64,000 nucleotides of DNA from Allolobophora icterica (GCA_963556255.1 OY744610.1:13036088-13100087); one strand, 5' to 3'. Positions 21,875 to 32,949 are shown, counted from the stretch's first letter. Program-made: numbers and translations. Notes: generated from the letters alone by a model not told the origin.

Positions 21875-21979
21875 ATGGGAACAATCCGAAAGACATCTAA
21901 GAACGATAGTATTGACTCGTGTGATGAATCTACTATCGTTACAGAACCAGGCGGAAAACATTCAACTCTTGTGACTTAA
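21875..21979 (+). CDS. IgSF copy 2, last exon: cytoplasmic tail
   Basis: Acceptor GAATTTCAG. In phase 0 it encodes a 34-residue polar tail (MGTIRKTSKND... ending KHSTLVT) and TAA. A homologous exon lies at 29292-29378 in copy 3, including the sequence after the stop. No ITIM or ITAM tyrosine motif is present. Confidence 0.5.
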   Translation: MGTIRKTSKNDSIDSCDESTIVTEPGGKHSTLVT

Positions 21980-22277
21980 ATGACTCATCAAGCTTCCCAT
22001 TATAACGTATGATGTAATGCATTTCCAAATGAAACATGGATCTTCTTATCACGTTCGTATATCCCATTAGCTGCATGGACAGCTGATGCGACTGTGTTTT
22101 CCATTCGTAATAACTACAAGTCCATCACATGTGCACAAAACTCACAACAAGCTACACAATGATCATGCTTTTACGAGATTCACCAAGACGCATTTCTACA
22201 TGTCAAGCGAAAAAAAATTAAATTCAGCACAATCAGGCGTTACCGCAATCAAAAAATTACACTCCAATTTAGTTATA

Positions 22278-22335
<58 letters not shown>

Positions 22336-22744
22336 CCCTTAATGCACTTATTATTCAATGCTCCGTTAGAACTGTATATATGGTAGCTGTGCAGCTATCG
22401 TAAGCATTTCTCGAAAGTCGATAGAATCGATGGTATATCTGGCCTAGATAGTTGAAAGGCGCTTCACAGGAACATAGGTTTCAGAATCGATGCTCTTTGT
22501 TAGGTGGCAGAAAAGGTGTTTTTATAGACGTGGGCACAGAAAAGACTCGACTACCGTTCATGGAGTTATCATGCAACAGGAACGTACAACCTATTCACGT
22601 GTATTGGTGTAGGTGGCACTTATTGTATCTCACAAAAGCGCTGTACACATGAATATCTTACAGACCTATACAAGTTTCTTTTGAGACAGTTTGCAAATGT
22701 ATACTGCACAGAGTCAAGGACAACGGTACACGAGAGCTCTGGGA
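21980..22744. other. Intergenic, with (TA)n at 22264-22331
   Basis: A (TA)n dinucleotide tract occupies 22264-22331. The rest shows no gene. Confidence 0.6.
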
Positions 22745-23235
22745 GAATGGTCAAAAACGTCAGAAAGAAAGTGTTAAAGAGCCACATCGTGGATCAGCAT
22801 ATCTCCATAGGCCGCAGAGCCTAACGACCCAGCTGACCTTGGAACACAGAGATCTCTGGTGTGTGCCGGAGCAATGCCAACAATATAAAAGAAATACAGA
22901 GGAACTGTTATATCCCCACGAGGCCGGCGAGGCATACATAAGGTTAGCAATGGTAGTAGCTTTGGCAACAACTTGGGTAGCAGACACCGAGAGACCACGT
23001 GATCGGATCACATTCAGTGCATACATAGAGTAAGAATCCACGGCAAGTATAGACTCAACGTGGAAGTCATACGAAGGTCGGATCTTAAGGTGACTCCAAA
23101 CACCTTAAGTTCTTCAACTCTGGTGGCTTTAGGGATAAGGAACGGTGGAGCGGCTGAGCGAAGGACAGCGCCGTCGTAAGGCATGGGCACGCTGGGCAGT
23201 TGCCAGGGTCCCCATGATTCTGGGGACCCCAAATT
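22745..23235 (-). pseudogene. LINE reverse transcriptase C-terminal remnant
   Basis: Minus strand reads VEELKVFGVTLRSDLRMTS, then KATTIANLMYASPASWGY, the region after the RT core in CR1/L2-like LINEs. Several frameshifts. Confidence 0.65.
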
Positions 23236-23527
23236 AAAAAGACAAAAGAAATTAATACCTAGGCGTAATTAGCGTACCTCACTTTTTGTATTGAGGGGTA
23301 GGCTACAGTACTGTACCCCACTTTGATACCAGTTTTATACCGATTTTCCCATTAATCACAGGAAGCCAGCCCTCAAGACTCAAAACAATTACTGAGCAGA
23401 GTCATCATCATTGTGATCACCATCATCATCTTCATACAATTGTTATTGTTATAATTATTATTGTTGTTGTTGTTGCTATTGTTGTTCATGTTGTTGTTAT
23501 TGTTGTTGTTTTTGTTATTATAATTAT

Positions 23528-23592
<65 letters not shown>

Positions 23593-24015
23593 CTACTGCT
23601 CCTACTACTATTAATATTATGCATGGAATATAAACAATGCATTATTTAGCAGTCGCAAAGGGGAAACAATTGGTATCCCCCCACTTTCTAGACCAAAGTT
23701 ACGCCTATCTGAATTAATTATGCGTGCGTGACCTCCACGCGCGGCTTCAGTGAAACTGCTTACTATGAGTGCAGTGATGACAAACGGTTTTAGGAATAAC
23801 TCGCTTTATTATATCTCTATGCTTATAAACATTCCTCCCTGTTCTGGACTCTCTAACCTCTGACCTTACCTGACAAACGCGCAGAAGATTATTCATGGTC
23901 TGGTAATCTGTCCTCCTTCTTCAGGCAATTGATAACAGTTCTGATGAGCTAACCAAATAGTGTGATTACCTGGCGAATGTGTATCGCTAAGACCTTCATT
24001 ATGGTAACATTCTAA
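23236..24015. other. Non-coding with microsatellites
   Basis: A (TTG/TTA)n tract spans about 23440-23525 and (CTA)n about 23527-23595. A GGGTCCCC...GGGGACCCC hairpin lies at 23206-23230. No gene. Confidence 0.6.
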
Positions 24016-24200
24016 ATGAATGCATGCACGCATCTTAAGCACAACAACGCCCTTCAAACCTCTCAAACTCCTTACATTCGGCAGCTATTCACCATCCAAC
24101 CGTCCAGGTCTACTCGCTCATACCTTTCTCTTCATCGGCCTCCAGTCTCCTGCTCTCTGAAATTCTGCAACCGCAAGATGCGCCCGCCCTTCGTATGGAA
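24016..24200 (+). pseudogene. Short LINE 3'-ORF remnant
   Basis: Reads TIQPSRSTRSYLSLHRPPVS and SLKFCNR, resembling the end of L2-like reverse transcriptase ORFs. Only about 60 codons. Confidence 0.4.
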
Positions 24201-24550
24201 GCGCAGAACCAAGAGATCTCCATCGGTGGGAGAAGGTTGACTACAAAAATGAATCCAGCGAGAAACATAAATCTTGCCAAATCAGAATTTTTTAGATGAA
24301 CAGGTGGGGGACGTCACAGATGGGACTTTATAGTGCTATAAAATCAGTCAAAAGTTGTTCATTGTTTAAAGTTAAAATTTAAATGAAAATTATGATGCAG
24401 AGCGTCATAGTCACACCGCACAGCATAGGCTACTAAGCAGTGCTTTAAATCAATTGATCCCCACGTCTCTTATAGTCGCCGCGCAGCAGATAAGGTACGC
24501 GCACTTGCATTTTACTTTAGAAGGAACGTTGCAGTAGACACACATAAATC

Positions 24551-24617
24551 ATGGGAAATGCTCAGCCGCAGTTTCTTCTGGGCTTTATTTGCGTTCTCAT
24601 TCTACCAACAACGGAAG
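24551..24617 (+). CDS. IgSF copy 3, exon 1: signal peptide
   Basis: 67 bases, same length and phase as the copy 1 exon. Reads MGNAQPQFLLGFICVLILP with donor GGAAG|GTAAGT. Copy 3 is therefore an independent transcription unit downstream of the fused gene. Confidence 0.75.
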
Positions 24618-24704
24618 GTAAGTCATCAGCGTAATAATTAATTTCCCCAAAATGCCTACTAACTGAAGAAATATAATCCTCAAAGGAACAACTATTATTA
24701 TTAT

Positions 24705-25090
24705 TATTAAAGTCATGAGGTCTACGGCGCAGAGCGTACGTGCGTCGTTTTATTGGTGGACACAGGCGTCGGAGAAAATGATTTGAGTTCCAGATGTCTT
24801 CCTGGAGAAGCCTTTTATCGGCTTCTCCGAACATACAAGCGACATTCCGCTGGTGGGGTGGGAGATAGTCCAATCGCTTGACCATTTGAAGAAATAATTG
24901 TAGTCTATTACAATCACTCAAGGTGGCATCTTCCCACCCAAGGCTGGAGAAGCATAAAGAAGACGCGCTAAAATGGTGGCACGGGTAACCTCATGAACAG
25001 ATGCCGGTGGAAACCCATGTGCTCCAATAGAACTCTTATCGCGTTCAGCGATCCAGAGCAGGCACCCAAAACCTCACGAACATGAGTTGA
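24705..25090 (-). pseudogene. LINE ORF C-terminal remnant
   Basis: Minus strand reads GSLNAIRVL (further upstream), then CNRLQLFLQMVKRLDYLPP, then LCPPIKRRTYALRRRPHDF, the conserved terminal segment of many LINE ORFs. Includes a short (ATT)n at 24690-24710. Confidence 0.65.
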
Positions 25091-25099
25091 TGCTCTTAA

Positions 25100-26112
25100 C
25101 CCTCAATGGGCCCTTGTCAGAAAGTTGCGTTCCAGGTCCTTGGGGTTCAAACTGCACCCCCTATTTGTTTGAGAATATAAATCAAGGATACGCTGTGTCT
25201 ACCGGTAATCGAATACCATGTATTTTATATAAACATAATGACATATCTAAATTGTTCAGTTACATACATTTGTCACATTTGATACATTGACAGAGTGTGC
25301 GGGACAAGCAGGCCTACAGCACTTATCGCAGAATTTGCGCGTCTTCCTGTCAAACTCGCGCGGGCACAGATGACAATGTCCCTGTGTCCTCTTCACTTTA
25401 GCTGGTATCTCAGTTCCTGCTTCGAATTCTCCAGAGTCCAGTTCTATAAGTTGGATTGCATCCATGATCGGTCTTCTGAGCAGGGCAGTACCAGCTCTTA
25501 CACGACCTCTTCCTCTTGTATTCCGTGTAGTAGATGGTTCATTTACCTGCTCTTCGTCAGACGCACTGACATCTTCTGATTCGTCGAATTCCTCGGACAC
25601 AAGATCTTCGTTATCAGAGGCAGTACCAACTTCAGGCAAATCTCCATCTTCACTATCATCGGCATCACCTTCACCTTCATCAACTTCTGTATCCTCTTCC
25701 ATAATCAGTCAAAGAGCTTCAGCTAGGAATACCTAGCCATGGTGTTATTTATTTTCTAATACTTGAAATGTAAGCAAAACAAAATGGCTGACTTCTAAAA
25801 AGGTCAAACAAATATCAGGAAGTGTTCTAAAATATAATAACATAACAAATTATTGCAGTAATTAGCACCAGTTACCTGAATTTGTTCATCATATCAACGT
25901 CACAATTTGGGGGTGCAAATTGCACCCCCGATGAACCTGTGCTGGCAAAAATTGACGTCAACTCTTTTTTTCCCGTTTTATGCATGACTATAGGGAAAAA
26001 TGGTACACTTACAATGTCCTAGAAGATAACTGCTGAAATTTTAATAATAACACTTGAGTAGCCATAGAAACGGCCAGGGGGTGCAGATTGCACCCCAAGG
26101 AACCATTGAGGG
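25100..26112. mobile_element. piggyBac element, internally deleted
   Basis: Termini CCCTCAATGG and CCATTGAGGG are flanked by TTAA (25096-25099 and 26113-26116), the piggyBac hallmark. Length 1013 bases. The internal minus-strand frame keeps the transposase ends but not the catalytic core, so it could move only with help. Confidence 0.92.
25256..25702 (-). CDS. piggyBac transposase deletion product (acidic N-term + Cys-rich C-term)
   Basis: 148-residue open frame from ATG 25702. Residues 1-60 are very acidic, as in piggyBac transposase N-termini. Residues about 108-141 form a Cys-rich C-terminal zinc-binding domain (HCHLCPREF, KFCDKCCRPACPAHS). The central DDD catalytic domain is gone, yet the join is in frame with no stop. 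It could act as a DNA-binding repressor if expressed (inference); equally it may be a chance open frame. Confidence 0.6.
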   Translation of the reverse strand: MEEDTEVDEGEGDADDSEDGDLPEVGTASDNEDLVSEEFDESEDVSASDEEQVNEPSTTRNTRGRGRVRAGTALLRRPIMDAIQLIELDSGEFEAGTEIPAKVKRTQGHCHLCPREFDRKTRKFCDKCCRPACPAHSVNVSNVTNVCN

Positions 26113-26449
26113 TTAAGTCTTTCGTGATAGTTACTCCAAGAATTTCCAATTCTGTGATCCTTATCATTCACATTATTAGAGGCGCCGCTGTCTATCAGTT
26201 CAACAAGCTGTGGATCGCAGACTGTCGGTAGTTCTAACTACCGTTATAGGATATATTGCCTTAAACAGCTGTATAGGAAAGAGATAAATTGATGTCATTG
26301 CTTATTTATTAAATGCCTTCTGCCATTCATGACCTCCGATCTTACGGCAGCGTATTCGAGCGTGCTGAATCTTTATGATTCTGCACTTTTCAGCGAAAAT
26401 TCAGTACGAAAATACATCATATTATTATAGCCAGAAATCTGTGTTTCAG

Positions 26450-26776
26450 GTACATACGAGCAATGTCTGACGACCCTAAGAAATACCGTTGTTTACGAGG
26501 GAACACTGAATACGATGATGACCTGTGCAGCTGGATCTAATGATGTCTCGTGGTCGATCAGGCCAACGTCAGACCCAATTGAAAACTATCAAATCACAGA
26601 TTTTACTGGCGTTGTTGATTCAACTTTAACTGGACTCTACACAGCTGACAAAAAGGGTTTAATTGTTCTCAACGCTACTGCAAATAAAACCGGAAGACGG
26701 ATATCTACTGCGGGAGCATATATAGTTAAATTTGCAAACAACACCAAAAAGAGCGCCGCTAAATTAATTGTCATTC
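26450..26776 (+). CDS. IgSF copy 3, exon 2: Ig1 domain
   Basis: 327 bases, phase 1 to phase 1, acceptor TGTTTCAG, donor ATTC|GTAAGT. Very close to copy 1 (MMTCAAGSN, SWSIRPTSD, AYIVKFANNT), again without the second canonical cysteine. Confidence 0.75.
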
Positions 26777-28082
26777 GTAAGTAAACTAATTTTTAAATTT
26801 CATGATGCATAAAATTGCAATAAGGTTTAGGTAAGAAGGAAGTAGCGTTTTTAGCTGCAGGGGCGTCTATCCCCCTAAGTCAATGGAGCAACTGCCCCTT
26901 CCCCCTATTCATCGCTCTCCCCTTCCTCCCCCTTAATTGTGGCACACACACTGAAAGATCTTTCCCCCTATTTCTTGGATGGAGCATTTTCTCCAAGGCT
27001 TCTATGGTGTAGACGCCTCTGTAACCTGACAAGCGATTAGACACCAATGGAAATAGACTACAACGGCAGAATAATATAAGGACATACAATGTCATACATG
27101 CACAGTTAAATATTACAAGATTACCAAAACTACTTTTGAGAAGTTTAGATTAAACAATAGGTACTATTAAGTTGTATGGAATTATGTCGATCTTCTATTG
27201 TAAAATGAGTACCGGTACTTTACGTGTCTTCGACTTCTCAGTACTTTGCACAACCCCTCTGATACGACGCAGCACTCATGAATAAGCTGGTACTTTGCGC
27301 TTTACCTTGGAGTTTACGATTGCAATAACAATAGCGAACGCGACACGAAAGGTAAAATATATTAATTACTTATATTATTCACAGCCACTGAAAAAACATC
27401 AAAAGCGGCATGGAACGCAGAGCCAGATTAAATTTGGTCAAAATACAATGTCCAATCAGAGAGATTGAAAAAATGAACTCCTCCGTCAAAGACTTTTCAA
27501 CTCTTCTTAAGTTGCGCCATTTTAGCCAATGTTGAGCGCCATTTTTAATTTCGCCAAGCTGAACAGATCCATCGGCTGAACAGAGAGAGCAGATAAACCA
27601 AGTGGAGTGAATTGTAATTGTAATTATGATTATAACCTTACATTTGGAAAGCGCCACTTCAAAGAAAAAGCTCATCATTGCCGCTCCCGACCCAAACCAT
27701 TGAACGTACTGTTGAAAAATATAGACTTCGGGGGCTTGCGCAACTGTGGAAGGGACAAACCGAGGAGCTCTAGCCGCAGCTCTCGAGAAAGGAAAGCTAC
27801 TTGATTGAGTTGTAGCAGTGTATATACGAGGAACAGACAGAAGTCCATGAGCAGCCGACGGAAGGTTGCCAAGTCACGGGACCGAGGAGATTGAAATGCA
27901 GAAGTCCTTAAGGTAAGATGGAACAGAACCAACAAGACAATTAGTTAGCAGATATTGCGTTTATTCTGAGTGGAAAAGTTATGAGTAGGAGAGAGCAAAA
28001 AAATAAGAGATCTTTGAAACCTAAACCGCAATCTCTATGTCTACAATAAAACCGAATATTAATTTCAGTGATGTTCTTCTAG
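26777..28082 (+). other. Intron 2 of IgSF copy 3
   Basis: Parts match intron 2 of copy 1 (27575-27960 with 15830-16290). No gene. Confidence 0.55.
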
Positions 28083-28397
28083 GTTCTGGTCCAATCTGTT
28101 CCTCCAATCCGTCAGCATCCTCCAAAGTCAGTATATCATGCACGGTGATTTATGCAGATCTTCCAATCTCTCCTTTCGATGCAGTTATGAAATGGACAGT
28201 GAATGGTAAATTCTATACGAAGAGTCAACCGATAAGGACCTTCATTTATCCGGATGTGTGGAATTCTACATCGACCATCACCATTCCTAACAGCGCTTCT
28301 TCGACCTATGACTGCACTGTTACGTTTGCTGCTCCAGTATTTCCCAGTCCTCCATATGTGGTAAAGAACTCACCTGATTTCAGTGCTACCTGCAGAG
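28083..28397 (+). CDS. IgSF copy 3, exon 3: Ig2 domain
   Basis: 315 bases, phase 1 to phase 1, acceptor TTCTAG, donor AGAG|GTGAGT. Reads GPICSSNPS, SISCTVIYAD, MKWTVNG and STYDCTVTF. The first flanking CxC is reduced to one cysteine. Reading into the intron would end EECQ at 28433-28435, as in copy 1, giving a secreted two-domain form. Confidence 0.8.
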
Positions 28398-28794
28398 GTG
28401 AGTGTTCTAAAGTTTCGAGAGAAGAGTGTCAATAAAAGATTATTGTCAGAAAGTAGTAAATGAGTTTTCTGCAGAGGATCATGATTCTCTGGGAATATTC
28501 TCTTGGTAACTGATCCGCAACGAATGCAGTCACATCATCTCATCACAGCTTTTGCATATGATGATTGGTCTAAAAAACTTACCAAGATATTTATTTATAA
28601 AATATCTTTAAAAGATTTAAATTAACGCATCCAACATCAGTATATCCATGCAGCATGAAATTCTTAAAAGAATCTGGTAGATATCGAGATTGTATCATTT
28701 CTACAAGTGTAGTAATATGTTGGAAAGAGACTCTGGTACTGAAGGTCTTTGTTTTGAAAAAGTAATGTCGTTAGGCAGACAGCAGAGGAACCAC
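28398..28794 (+). other. Intron 3 of IgSF copy 3
   Basis: Homologous to intron 3 of copy 1 until a MITE begins at 28795, where the stalk exon would be expected some bases later. Confidence 0.6.
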
Positions 28795-29070
28795 AGTACC
28801 TACCCATATTATTATTAGACTCAAGCTAAATTTTCAGATTTCTAAACTTATTTTTAATTTTTTCGGTAGGTGGCGGCACTGTTGTTCATTTTTTGTTACC
28901 TCCGTGTATTTCAACATCCTGCCAGACAAATTGTGTTGTAGAATTACCCATTGTTGTAGATTTACCCATGTGTGCTGTAGATTTACCCATTGTGTGTTAC
29001 ACATTTTTTGACAAAAAACGTGTTGAAATGTCGAAATTTGAGTTTGAGTCTAATAATATGGGTAGGTACT
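28795..29070. mobile_element. MITE with ~30-bp inverted ends
   Basis: Ends AGTACCTACCCATATTATTA and its inverse (29040-29070), continuing into AGACTCAA. 276 bases, no coding capacity. Lies where copy 3 should have its stalk exon. Target duplication not clear. Confidence 0.7.
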
Positions 29071-29291
29071 AGGTACTTTATGTTCTCATGAACATCAAAT
29101 GGTGCCATGCAGTTTTGCAAGACTTTAGTTTCTTCAAATTTACATTCGAAATCACAATAAAGCTGAGATTTCAACGCAACAGTGATGAATCGGTGTTTGA
29201 AATATAGTAGATCACATGATGTGATCTTTACCGCCTTTTATTTCAATAAGTTTAATAGTGAATGATTGAGTTTTGTGGCTTTGCTTTTCAG

Positions 29292-29378
29292 ATGGGAAAA
29301 CACCTAAAATTGTCTCCGACAAAGGCGGAAAATAGTTTCCATGTTGGACCGAGAGACCAGTTGTCGTGTATCGTGTAG
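29292..29378 (+). pseudogene. IgSF copy 3 tail exon relic
   Basis: Acceptor TTGCTTTTCAG then MGKHLKL..., homologous to the tail exon of copy 2 at DNA level (including downstream of its stop). No stalk or convincing transmembrane exon is seen between 28398 and here, so it may never be reached. Confidence 0.45.
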
Positions 29379-29539
29379 ATTGATGAATCCATCATAATAA
29401 CAGAAAAATATTCATATCTAGTGACTCAATTGACTCATCTATCTGTGAACCATAACTTCTTATAAATGTTGTAATGCATTAATGGTATTAATTGTGATCG
29501 CACAAGTGATGTAATGATGTATGGTGCACTTAAAGTCGA
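29379..29539. other. 3' flank of IgSF copy 3
   Basis: Matches the region after the tail exon of copy 2 for about 130 bases (TGACTCATC, GTAATGCATT). No gene. Confidence 0.5.
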
Positions 29540-30165
29540 GGTACAAAACACAAAAATATGTATATCTCAGCTTGTTGGTAAGCTCCAATGACAAATGATG
29601 TGTCAATAATAGTAACATTTCCAAGGTCAAGGAATCGACTTATCGCAGTGGCAATAGTGACCGATCAGTCAAATGATTGACAATTCATATTTCTGTGTTT
29701 TGGCGGCCATATTGGCCGCCATCTTGGACAGTATTATTCCAACACTATTGACACTACGATAAATGAATTCCTTGACCTTGGAAATGTTACAATTGACACT
29801 TCATTTGTCATTGTATCTTACCTCGAGCCGAGATACACATATTTTTGTGTTTTGGCGGCCATGTTGGCCTCAATCTTGGACAGTTGTACTCACACACTAT
29901 TGCCACTACGATAAATCGATTCCTTTTACCTTGGAAATGTTGCAATTAACACGTCATTTGTCATAGTAGTTTACCTATGAGCTGAGACATGCATATTTTT
30001 TCTTTTGGCGGCCATATTGGCCGCCATCTTGGAAAATAAACTCTCCACAATTATGAAACTATTAACACTCAATTCCATGGTAGATTCCACACTTGATTTG
30101 TGATTGCAAGTCACTTATGAGCTCATATCATTAAAAAATATATCTGCCATATGAACGAGAAAATA
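29540..30165. repeat. 152-bp tandem repeat with inverted flanking unit
   Basis: Units begin TTTTGGCGGCCATATTGGCC at 29698, 29850 and 30003 (period 152-153; third unit partial). An inverted partial unit lies at 29545-29670. The GGCGGCCATATTGGCCGCC core is itself palindromic. Confidence 0.8.
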
Positions 30166-30174
30166 ACGACGTCG

Positions 30175-30382
30175 ACGACGAAGCGGGGTAAATTTTCACC
30201 CCAGGAGACTGGATTGAAAAATCTTTTTCCCACGGCATGACAATGTGGCTGTTATGCAGTCAGAATATGTCGTGTGTGGTAACTTGTAAACACATGGAAC
30301 CACAAATTATACCTACCTATAGCTGCTCCGCAATCAACATCCAAACACTGCTGGGGTAGTTATTTACCCCGCTTCGTCCTGC
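30175..30382. repeat. Short fold-back: GAAGCGGGGTAAAT inverted repeat
   Basis: GACGAAGCGGGGTAAAT at about 30175-30193 is inverted at 30365-30382. The two arms enclose about 170 bases, adjacent to the 152-bp repeats and perhaps part of the same element. Confidence 0.6.
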
Positions 30383-31013
30383 GAAGGTTAACGACAATTT
30401 ACATCTGCCACAGCAAATGACGTCACATCATCTTCCGTGACGCATAAACTGTTACAGTCTTGCGTTGTAATGGAGGTGGATTAGCAGTTTCCCTTGTCTC
30501 AACATCTTAGGTGTACGAGGCCATTTCAGTAGTATTCAGTATAATAGCGACATCTCGTGGCTGCTATACGGCCGCTAATATCGACCTCAATTCAGCGCTG
30601 TGCGTTTGCAAACGCTTCCTAATACATAATATACTTACTTGCTTACTTAATGTACTGTCAGGGTGTCCTTGTCAAATAGTTGGTTAGTTGATGTTTATAT
30701 AACACTGTGTCCCAATGAAGATTACTATTGACCCTCCTCCTTATTCCAGGGTTTCGACTGGCACTACCAGGGTATGGACAGTGGCGAAGTAGATATCTAA
30801 TCAAGCGAATAATTGTATAATTATAAAGAACCACTTGTATTTATAGCGCAAATATGACCCTTAAAAGAGGTGTGTAATTATTTCACACATTCTGACCGTT
30901 CGGATTGAATGATACAGCAATCTTTAACTTAAGTAGATGGTAGAATTTAGCGATTTAACTCAATTTCTATATAGGCTAATATATACTAATAATATATACT
31001 AAGACGAAAATGG
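30383..31013. other. Non-coding, nothing recognised
   Basis: No supportable feature. Confidence 0.45.
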
Positions 31014-32092
31014 ATATCATATCTGCGGAGACTCCAGAACCCATTGGTCAGAGTTAAATTTGGGGTGCCATAGGGCTCTGTCTTAGGCCTTCTCCTTTAC
31101 CTCATATACACGGCTGATATGTCCGCTATATTTGCTAAGCACTTATCAACTGGTCATCTTCATGCAGAAGACGCCCAAGCGCTCGTTCATGGCACTCCCT
31201 CTGCACAGCTTGCATTAACTGGACGCATTGTCATTGATGCTCTCTCACGTGATTTACACCTTTGGCTGTCTTCTAATCGTCTCTCTTTGAACCCAACTAA
31301 GACGCAGCTTATATGGTTTGGTGCTCGTCAACAGCTCCTCAAACTAGATTTCCCACTTCTTGCTGAGAAATACCCGTCATTCACTTTTCTCTCTAGTGTC
31401 CGTGACCTTGGTGTTGTCCTTGACAGAAAGCTCGCCTTTTCTGAACACATTGGTAATCTTACCCGTTCTTCTTACTTTCACAAGAGAGCAATCCCACGCT
31501 CTGTCTCCTCCTCCGTTTTTACCATTATCATCCACGCCTTCATCTGCTCCAGAATTGACTACTGTAATTCTGTTTTGATTGGGCTGCCAAAAGTCCGTCT
31601 TTCCCCCCTCCAGACTGTTTTAAATGCTGCAGCCAGATTAATAGCCCGACTTCCTCGCTGGTCTCATATTTCCTCTTTCATGTTCGATCATCTTCATTGG
31701 CTTCCCCTTACTGCTCGGATTCAGCTGAAGGTTCTCACTTTAGTCCTTCGGTCCTGTACAGGCTTAGCACCCAAGTACCTCTGTGACATTGTTCGTCTGC
31801 CAATTTCAGCTACTTCCCTCCGTCCATTGCGATCGCTTAATCGACATGATCTTCTTGTACCACGAGCCAGGACCTCTATGGCCAAAACTCGAGCCTTTTC
31901 TTGCATTGGTCCTGCTCTATGGAATCAACTTCCTCCATTGACACGTGCCTCTTTATTAGCTGGTGGCCCAAGTGCCTCGTTCCGCTGTCTTAAAACCTCT
32001 TTCTATTCACTGGGTCTTTCGCACTGGGAGCGCCTCTGAGTAGCGAATACTGTGAGAGGCGCTTTATAAATGTTTAGATACAATACAATACA
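31014..32092 (+). mobile_element. LINE (L2/CR1-like) 3' half with intact 3' end
   Basis: The open frame 31119-32039 encodes the end of the RT (LSLNPTKTQLIWFG, SSVRDLGVVLD) and the C-terminal region (SRIDYCNSVLIGLP, LHWLPLTARIQLK, ALWNQLPP), ending SHWERL. The 3' UTR forms a GCGCCTCT/AGAGGCGC hairpin and the tail is (ACAAT)n. The YADD box reads HAEDAQ, so it is mutated. 5'-truncated at the LPQGSVLGP box. Confidence 0.85.
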
Positions 32093-32115
32093 ATACATAC
32101 ACACATGCATATATA

Positions 32116-32915
32116 TACGGTGAGTCAGAAAAGACGTTTCCGTACATAACTTAATATAATTCATACAGATAACTATCTATTTTAATTAAATTTCAGAATA
32201 ATGACGCTTGATGATCTAGCCAAATGCTAGGCTATATAAATTATTTTTTATACAAAGCTGGACCAGCCTAAACTACAGTTACGCCACGACAACCCTGACA
32301 AAATGGTGTTTACCGAAAAAAATAAACATGTCATACGATTTGAAAGAGATTAAATATTATCGTGAGAAACGTTTTTAAAGGAACTTTGAAATAAAGGGAG
32401 GAGTCGTAATGGATTAAATGCTCTCCTTTCAAAGATGGATAATACTAGGTCTTTTCATCGTCAACCAGGTAGCGGACGCCTGCGAACAGCCAGAACGGTC
32501 GACGATGTTGAACAGATGGAATCGCTGGTGCTCAGCCAGGAAACTATAGGTCGCAAACGCATCGTACGCAGAGAGAAATAGCTCGAGAAATAGGAATCAG
32601 CCAGTCATCGGTGAGGAGAATCGTTAAGAGTGATTTACATTTGGCAATGTTTAAAGAAACTACGCGCTCAAGAACTCACAGAGGCTAACAAACAAGCAAG
32701 ATTCAAACGTTCCCGTTCCAGTCCATCAAGCAGTTGCGTACGCGTCTTCGCACATGCGTGGATGCCCAAGGAGGTCAATTTGAACACAAAATTTAACTTT
32801 CTCAATGCTCAGTAATAACTCTTCTATCTTAACTTAAAATTTCGTTGACATAAACTAATTTTTGACGAAGTTAAAGCAAAATTTGTAGGGACACGTTTTT
32901 TTCTGACTCACCGTG
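32116..32915 (+). mobile_element. Tc1/mariner-like element, degenerate
   Basis: Inverted ends (A)CGGTGAGTCAGAAAA with a TA on the right at 32916-32917. The interior keeps a decayed N-terminal helix-turn-helix region: GSGRLRTARTVDDVEQMES and LVLSQET, then KKLRAQELTEANKQAR in another frame. The DDE catalytic half is missing. Confidence 0.7.
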
Positions 32916-32949
32916 TAAACGCATAGATACATGTATGTATGTATATATT

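Larger units (their letters stand above)
14144..21979 (+). other. IgSF receptor-like gene, copies 1 and 2 (probably one fused gene)
   Basis: Exons in order: signal peptide, Ig1, Ig2, stalk, Ig1', Ig2', stalk', transmembrane, tail. Every extracellular exon boundary is phase 1, so all can splice in frame. Copy 2 has no signal-peptide exon of its own. Instead, its first intron begins right after the stalk exon of copy 1, which suggests a fusion by unequal exchange. The predicted product is a type I membrane protein with four Ig-like domains and two Thr/Pro-rich, probably O-glycosylated stalks. The second stalk carries a 14-base deletion that shifts the frame, so the membrane-bound form may be lost in this allele. 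Function unknown; the layout resembles diversified recognition receptors (inference). Confidence 0.7.
24618..26449 (+). other. Intron 1 of IgSF copy 3
   Basis: Filled mainly by a LINE remnant (24705-25090, minus) and a piggyBac element (25100-26112). The rest resembles intron 1 of copy 1. No other gene. Confidence 0.65.

Noticed and set aside
23373..23642. Asn/Ser-rich 89-residue frame
   Set aside because: Translation of CTA and TTG/TTA microsatellites.
23206..23720. Another DNA transposon bounded by TAGGCGTAA inverted motifs
   Set aside because: The matching ends are only about 9 bases and no target duplication was found.
28795..29070. Transmembrane exon for IgSF copy 3 (hydrophobic text near 28875)
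   Set aside because: The hydrophobic run lies inside a MITE and has no consistent splice phase.
32630..32815. Small plus-strand gene MIYIWQCLKK
   Set aside because: Part of the decayed mariner-like transposase (RAQELTEANKQAR) in a shifted frame.
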